Source: Anaerolineae bacterium
GTDB taxonomy: Bacteria; Chloroflexota; Anaerolineae; B4-G1; SLSP01
Length of the DNA: 48,873 nucleotides
Assembly: GCA_025454475.1 (NCBI GenBank)
Contig: JALOOJ010000005.1
Coordinates: 1 to 48,873, forward strand
Reading direction: 5' to 3'
Shown: piece by piece, positions 44,659-48,873 of the stretch
Layout of the letters: every line of letters begins with the position of its first letter
How positions within the stretch are numbered: the first letter of the stretch is position 1
Program-made: the position numbers and the translations under genes
The notes under the pieces: generated by a model
Seen by the model: the letters and a program-made list of their open reading frames with translations, nothing else
Database searches by the model: none
Told to the model about the DNA's origin: nothing

Positions 44659-46503
44659 TCAACCCCATATTCGGCGCATCTCCTCGTTTGTGGCCAGGAG
44701 CTCGTCAAGCGTGCCTGCCGCATCGATGCGACCATCCCGAAGCACCAGGATGGTATCGGCGCGGTGGAGCGCCGGGCGACGGTGTGATACGACCAGGCAC
44801 GTCGCGCCTCGATCACCGACTGTCTGAGAGAAGATGCCCTCCCACAGCGCCTGCTCCGTCTCCACATCCAGGGCGCTGGACAGATCGTCGAAGACGAGGA
44901 GCTCCGGCTCCCGCACGAACATGCGCGCAGCGGCTGTGCGTTGGCGCTGTCCGCCCGACAGCCGGACGCCTCTTGGCCCGATGACGGTGTCCAGGCCGTT
45001 GGGCATGTGAGCCATGTCGGGTTCGAGGGCCGCGAGCCGAATCGCCTGGACCAGGTCGACGCGATCCTCCGGGAGGCCCATCAAGATGTTGTCACGTAGC
45101 GATGCACTGAACAGGTGTGGGATCTGTGCGGTGTAGGCCGTGCGAGGCGGAGCAAAAAACGAGGCCGGGTCCTCGACCGGAATTTCGTTCCACAGGGCCG
45201 TTCCGCCTTGCGCGGGAAGCAGCCCCAGTAGGGCCCGCAACAGCGTGGTCTTTCCCGACCCTACGCGTCCGGTGATGACGACAAAGTCCCCCCGGTGTAC
45301 CGTGAAGCTTATGTCCTCAATCCCGTGCGGTGTTCCGTTGCCGTTGGTCATGTACTTATATGTCAGGCCGCGCACGCCAAGCGACGCCAGCCGATCCCGG
45401 GCGTCCCTGTCCGGCATAGTGATCTCGGGAAGTGCGCCGCGCAAGTAGATCGGGTGGGACGCCACAAGCAGCTCGCTGAGCTCGGCTTGTGGGACCGACT
45501 GGGTGTCGCCCTGCATGAGCGCCATCAGGCGTTTGAACGCGACGCCGACCTGCTTGAACCGGGTCGTGAAGCCGCCGGCCTCGACGATGAGCATCGTGAA
45601 ACTGTCCAGGCAGGTGGCAAAGAAGGCGAAGTCACCGATGGTGAAGGTGTCACTACGGATAGCATCCGCGATGAGCATCAGGATGAAACCGGTGCTGAGT
45701 GCGCCGGCTTCTTCGCACATCGAGTAGAGCACCTGGTTGAGCGACCGGTCGCGCACCATCGCATCCTGCCTGCCCTTGGCGAGCCGGTCGACATGCCCTG
45801 CGACGTGGACGTCGGCGCCAGCGACTTTGACTGCCTGCACGGCACCCAGGATCTCGTTCAGGGCTCCACTGAAGCGGGCTGTCGCCGCACGACTGATCTT
45901 CCGGTAGCGCTCGGCATGGGTCGCCATCACGCGGGAGATCAGGATCACGGCGGCAAGCGGGATCAGGGACAGGAGCGCGATCCTGGCATCGATGGCGATC
46001 ATCAGCCCCAGGGTCACGAGCGTATAAGCCATGATCGCGATTTGGTCTGCCAGCCACCCGAGTGTCATCTCTATCTCACCGACGTCGTCACGGATGGTGT
46101 TTAGCGCCTCGCCGGGTGAGTCCGGGATCGCCTTGGCACCGGGCTGGTTCAGGATGCGGGCCAACAGGTTTCGCCGCAGGAGCGATCCTGCGGTGAACTT
46201 GCTTCGCGCGCAGACGACAGCGCCGGTGCCGATGGTGATGATGTGAGCGATGCGTGTGACCAGCACCAGGATGACAATACCCGTGACTCCGAAGCGGAAG
46301 GGTCTGTCGCCGGTGAGTGTGTCAAAGAAGAGCTTGGTCATGATGCGAGGCGCCAGCTCGCCGATATGGATCACCACCCATACGGCGAGGAAGGCGACCG
46401 ACAGCCAGGGCTTGTACGCGATCAGGCGCCAGATCATCTGGCCTGTGCGCAATGCGGGTCTTGCCGCGGGGATACGTGAGGCGCTCTGTGGGATAGCAGT
46501 CAT
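44659..46503 (-). CDS. ABC exporter half, probably the degenerate-site subunit
   Basis: This 614-residue protein has six membrane segments (about 30-330) and an ATPase domain (about 380-610). Walker A is [11 protein letters not shown], the signature [12 protein letters not shown] and Walker [13 protein letters not shown]. The residue after the Walker B aspartate is Asp where the catalytic Glu stands in active sites, so its own site is probably the degenerate one of a heterodimer. The partner gene ends 12 bp upstream and has a proper Glu. Heterodimers of this kind (BmrCD, TM287/288 type) export drugs, lipids or peptides. The substrate cannot be inferred. The two genes are co-transcribed from the promoter at 48573-48601. 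Confidence 0.92.
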   Translation of the reverse strand: MTAIPQSASRIPAARPALRTGQMIWRLIAYKPWLSVAFLAVWVVIHIGELAPRIMTKLFFDTLTGDRPFRFGVTGIVILVLVTRIAHIITIGTGAVVCARSKFTAGSLLRRNLLARILNQPGAKAIPDSPGEALNTIRDDVGEIEMTLGWLADQIAIMAYTLVTLGLMIAIDARIALLSLIPLAAVILISRVMATHAERYRKISRAATARFSGALNEILGAVQAVKVAGADVHVAGHVDRLAKGRQDAMVRDRSLNQVLYSMCEEAGALSTGFILMLIADAIRSDTFTIGDFAFFATCLDSFTMLIVEAGGFTTRFKQVGVAFKRLMALMQGDTQSVPQAELSELLVASHPIYLRGALPEITMPDRDARDRLASLGVRGLTYKYMTNGNGTPHGIEDISFTVHRGDFVVITGRVGSGKTTLLRALLGLLPAQGGTALWNEIPVEDPASFFAPPRTAYTAQIPHLFSASLRDNILMGLPEDRVDLVQAIRLAALEPDMAHMPNGLDTVIGPRGVRLSGGQRQRTAAARMFVREPELLVFDDLSSALDVETEQALWEGIFSQTVGDRGATCLVVSHRRPALHRADTILVLRDGRIDAAGTLDELLATNEEMRRIWG

Positions 46504-46515
46504 CGGAAGTCTTCC

Positions 46516-48309
46516 TTATGCGAGCACATCCTGCATGCCGGTCTGCAGGAGATGGTGAAAGTGTGACCCGGGGTCGGCAGCCAGTCGTGCACGGTCGCCG
46601 AACTCAATGCTACGACCGTCCTCCAAGATCAGGATCTTATCGGCGCGCTGAACCGTGGGCAGGCGGTGAGCGATGATGATACCCGTCCTGTCCGCCAGCA
46701 ACAGATCCACGGCGCGCTCGATGAGCTGTTCTGTCGCCGGGTCCAGCCGCGACGACGCCTCATCGAGGATCACCACATCGGGGTTAGCCAGGAAGGCCCG
46801 CGCGAAAGCCAGGAGTTGCGCCTGTCCTGCCGAGAGCCCGCCGCCATCGGAGGCGAGTTCGGTGTCCAGGCCACCTGGAAGCGCGCGCAGCCACTCTCCG
46901 AGGCCTAACTGCAGCAAGGTGCGCTCGATCGCGGCATCGGAGACGGCAGGGTTGAAGAGCGCCAGGTTGTCGCGCACGCTGGCCTGGAAGAGCTGCACCT
47001 CCTGCGTCACCAGGGTGACCCGATCGCGGAGATCCTGAACCGTTGTGTCAGTCAGGGCGCGGTCACCCAGGCGGATCTGGCCCTCGGTGGGATCGTAGAG
47101 GCGTAGTAGGAGCCTGGCGAGCGTGGTCTTGCCGCTGCCGGTGCGCCCGAGAAGCCCCAACACGCGGCCCGGAGCTACATCGAAGGTGAGTGCATGCAGA
47201 ACGCGATCATTGCCATTTGGTGCAGCGCCGTCCGCTGCTGCCAGCGGTGCCTCGACGCGATCGTCATAGGCAAAAGAGACATCGTGGAAGGCGACCGAGA
47301 GTGCGCCAGCGGGCAGCGGACCGCCCGTGCCATCGACCAGCCGTGACCGCAGATCAAAGAGCTGCTGGATGCGGCCGATCCCGGCCTCGGCATGCTGCAG
47401 GTCATTGACCTGCCAGCGGATGTCGGCGATTTGCCCGAAGAGCAACCCCATATAGCTGCCGATCATATAGGCCTCGCCGATGGTGAGCTCCCCGCGGAAG
47501 AAGTAGTAGCCCGAAAGCGCATAGGCCAGCATCTCTCCTGCGGCGACGAGGGCGGCGTTGGTCATCCAGCCGGCATAGCCGGCCAGGCTGGCATTGCGGT
47601 TGATCGGCAGCCATTGTTGAAAGTACTTGTACAGGGAGCGCATGACATAACCCTGGGCGCCGTTAGCGCGGATGTCCTCTGTCCCTGAGAACTGCTCCTC
47701 CAGGAACCCGTAGAACTGGGCCTGGATCTCGTGGAGCCGGGTCCAGAACGGCGTGGCGAGATCGGCGAGCCGGACCAGGACGAGCATCCCGATTACGGCG
47801 TAGAGCGTGAAGGGTACGCCGTAGCGCCACCCCTGCCGGAAGAAGAGGATCAGGATGCCGCCCGCCAGGATGCCGTTTCCGATGATGCTGATGACGAAGC
47901 TTGAGAAGAAGTTCGACAGCGCGTCGACATCGGTGTCGATGCGCTCGGTCAACTCGCCGGGCCGGTGGGCCTTGTGGAACACCATGTCGAGGCCGAGGCA
48001 GTGGCGCAGCAGATCGAGCCGCAGCGCGTTCGTGGCGGTCCACGCTACCCGCTCGCCAACAGTGACGTTGACAATGGTCAGAATCTGGGTCAGGGCAGCG
48101 ATGGCAAGAAAGAACGCCCCATAGCGCAGCAGCGAGGCCGTCGGCGCACCCGCCATGGCCTGATCCAAGAACCCACGCACGATCTGCGGGTTGATTAGCC
48201 GCGACGCGATCTTGAGCGCTAGCAGCAGTGCGAGGACGAGCATCTGTCGCCACAACGGGCGCAGGTACGTGTGCAGCAGCTTCCAGTAGCGGTGTAGCGG
48301 TATCTTCAT
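46516..48309 (-). CDS. ABC exporter half, catalytic-site subunit
   Basis: This 597-residue partner of the next gene has membrane segments (about 20-320) then an ATPase domain with Walker A GRTGSGKTTLARLLL, signature LSAGQAQLLAFA, Walker B VVILDEASSRLD with catalytic Glu, and H-loop IIIAHRLPTV. The signature has Ala for the second Gly, common in asymmetric exporters. A leader with a 9-codon ORF and an intrinsic terminator 23 bp before its ATG suggests that expression is controlled by premature termination. The arrangement recalls bmrB-bmrCD of Bacillus, where a translated leader ORF governs read-through to a heterodimeric drug exporter. Confidence 0.92.
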   Translation of the reverse strand: MKIPLHRYWKLLHTYLRPLWRQMLVLALLLALKIASRLINPQIVRGFLDQAMAGAPTASLLRYGAFFLAIAALTQILTIVNVTVGERVAWTATNALRLDLLRHCLGLDMVFHKAHRPGELTERIDTDVDALSNFFSSFVISIIGNGILAGGILILFFRQGWRYGVPFTLYAVIGMLVLVRLADLATPFWTRLHEIQAQFYGFLEEQFSGTEDIRANGAQGYVMRSLYKYFQQWLPINRNASLAGYAGWMTNAALVAAGEMLAYALSGYYFFRGELTIGEAYMIGSYMGLLFGQIADIRWQVNDLQHAEAGIGRIQQLFDLRSRLVDGTGGPLPAGALSVAFHDVSFAYDDRVEAPLAAADGAAPNGNDRVLHALTFDVAPGRVLGLLGRTGSGKTTLARLLLRLYDPTEGQIRLGDRALTDTTVQDLRDRVTLVTQEVQLFQASVRDNLALFNPAVSDAAIERTLLQLGLGEWLRALPGGLDTELASDGGGLSAGQAQLLAFARAFLANPDVVILDEASSRLDPATEQLIERAVDLLLADRTGIIIAHRLPTVQRADKILILEDGRSIEFGDRARLAADPGSHFHHLLQTGMQDVLA

Positions 48310-48331
48310 CGATGGTCCTTTGTGTGTCCGG

Positions 48332-48369
48332 AAAACAAAAGGCCGCGGACGTCACAGACGTCCACGGCC
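48332..48369 (-). terminator. Leader terminator before the ABC exporter
   Basis: On the minus strand a 13-bp stem (GGCCGTGGACGTC with GACGTCCGCGGCC, one G-T mismatch, 3-base loop) is followed by TTTTGTTTT. It stands 23 bp before the exporter ATG, so read-through is needed for expression. Confidence 0.85.
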
Positions 48370-48514
48370 CAGAGATCAATACGCACGAAGAGACGCACTG
48401 CGACAGCGCACTCCCGCAACACCGACGGCGCCGGACCCGATTCAGGGGCCTGGCGAACCACGACCATGGGCAGCACCTGCGTGGGCTATCACGCAGATTC
48501 CCAAGGATCTTGGG

Positions 48515-48544
48515 TTAGTGTCGGGAGTTGCTGTCGGTCACCAT
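48515..48544 (-). CDS. Nine-codon leader ORF of the ABC exporter
   Basis: ATG to TAA encodes MVTDSNSRH. GGAGG lies 11 bases upstream (48560-48556), and the transcription start is predicted near 48566, so this is the first ORF of the transcript. A CCCAAG/CTTGGG hairpin (48514-48500) starts right after the stop codon, a GC-rich structured stretch follows, and the leader terminator ends the region. Placement and size fit a regulatory leader peptide. There is no run of a single amino acid codon, so a drug- or stress-responsive ribosome stall is more likely than amino-acid attenuation. Confidence 0.5.
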   Translation of the reverse strand: MVTDSNSRH

Positions 48545-48572
48545 CGGATCAGATACCTCCAGAACTATGCAC

Positions 48573-48601
48573 AGTATAAAGGTGAGGCGCGGAAATGTCA
48601 A
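48573..48601 (-). promoter_or_regulatory. Sigma-70-type promoter of the ABC exporter operon
   Basis: Minus strand TTGACA (48601-48596), 17 bp, then TATACT (48578-48573). Near-consensus promoter. It leaves a leader of about 257 bases before the exporter ATG. Confidence 0.85.
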
Positions 48602-48642
48602 TCTGGAACTCGGCAGTCCGGCGATCCTGAGTCCCCGCAGAG

Positions 48643-48873
48643 TCAGGAAAGAATGTGTTGCAGAAACGCGCGAAGCTCGGGTGTCTGAGGGTCTGTGAAG
48701 AGTTGTTCGGCCGGCCCGTGTTCCACCAGCTTGCCGCCATCGATATACAGCACATGGTCGGCGGCGATCCGGGCGAATGCCATCTCATGGGTCACCAGGA
48801 TCAGGTCGCGACGCTGCTGCTTGAGCGCCAGGATCATATCCAGCACTTCGTGCGTGAGCTGGGGGTCGAGGGC
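48643..48873 (-). CDS. Amino-acid-type ABC transporter ATP-binding protein, 3' part
   Basis: These are the C-terminal 76 residues of an ABC ATPase; the start lies beyond the window. The visible part runs from ALDPQLTHEVLDM (just after Walker B) through the H-loop LVTHEMAFARIAADHVLYID to GGKLVEHGPAEQLFTDPQ and ends PELRAFLQHIL. This spelling is typical of GlnQ/HisP-like polar amino-acid importers. The exporter promoter follows about 40 bp after its stop, so the exporter is separately transcribed. Confidence 0.88.
   Translation of the reverse strand, partial: ALDPQLTHEVLDMILALKQQRRDLILVTHEMAFARIAADHVLYIDGGKLVEHGPAEQLFTDPQTPELRAFLQHILS

Overview
The window is bacterial chromosomal DNA, GC-rich (roughly 60% by eye) and densely coding. 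No rRNA, tRNA, phage, insertion sequence or CRISPR array was seen. The gene mix suggests a Chloroflexota (Anaerolineae-like) bacterium: lipoprotein-rich secreted proteins, DUF3160, a SAM-I riboswitch, GH29 enzymes and prenyltransferase-like alpha/alpha-barrel proteins. This placement is an inference from gene content, not from a marker gene.

Left part (1-9731). A partial PLP-dependent methionine-pathway gene on the minus strand sits behind a textbook SAM-I riboswitch, terminator and sigma-70 promoter. On the plus strand follow a PhoB/PhoR-type two-component system, a secreted VIT/VWA protein, a DUF3160 lipoprotein and a secreted FG-GAP-like protein. Two Pho-box-like sites (CTGTCAY heptamers 11 bp apart) lie before the regulator gene and before the VIT/VWA gene. 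The second is 10 bp from a -10 element, as in class I Pho promoters.

Middle part (9829-25492, all minus strand). This is rich in DNA-damage genes: a 1658-residue tandem UvrA-like ATPase with four ABC modules, a YcaQ/AlkZ-type crosslink glycosylase, and an unusual ERCC4-like + HhH + NucS-like nuclease. They lie with a small-molecule kinase, a HAD phosphatase, an alpha/beta hydrolase, two tandem prenyltransferase-like paralogues, a METTL25/RRNAD1-like methyltransferase and a membrane metallophosphoesterase. Seven of these genes (25492 down to 18693) form one tightly packed or overlapping operon. I regard this island as the best candidate for an undescribed functional unit.

Right part. 25558-35350 is minus strand: radical SAM protein, unknown protein, GyrI-like protein, BtrH-like protein, small GH29-like hydrolase, PHP phosphatase, ABC-F ATPase and ComEC with a degenerate metallo-beta-lactamase domain. 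35644-37963 is plus strand: a STAS protein and an HtrA lipoprotein separated by 676 bp with two heptamer arrays at 11-bp period. 38083-42953 is a compact sugar cluster (MR/MLE enolase, methyltransferase, GH29, Gfo/Idh/MocA), with a cupin just upstream. A GNAT protein, a heterodimeric ABC exporter behind a 9-codon leader ORF and terminator, and a partial amino-acid ABC ATPase close the window.

Three families of dispersed inverted repeats occupy the intergenic spaces. In four genes (tandem uvrA, metallophosphoesterase, alpha/beta hydrolase, Gfo/Idh/MocA) the repeats run into the 3' end and supply the last codons or the stop codon.
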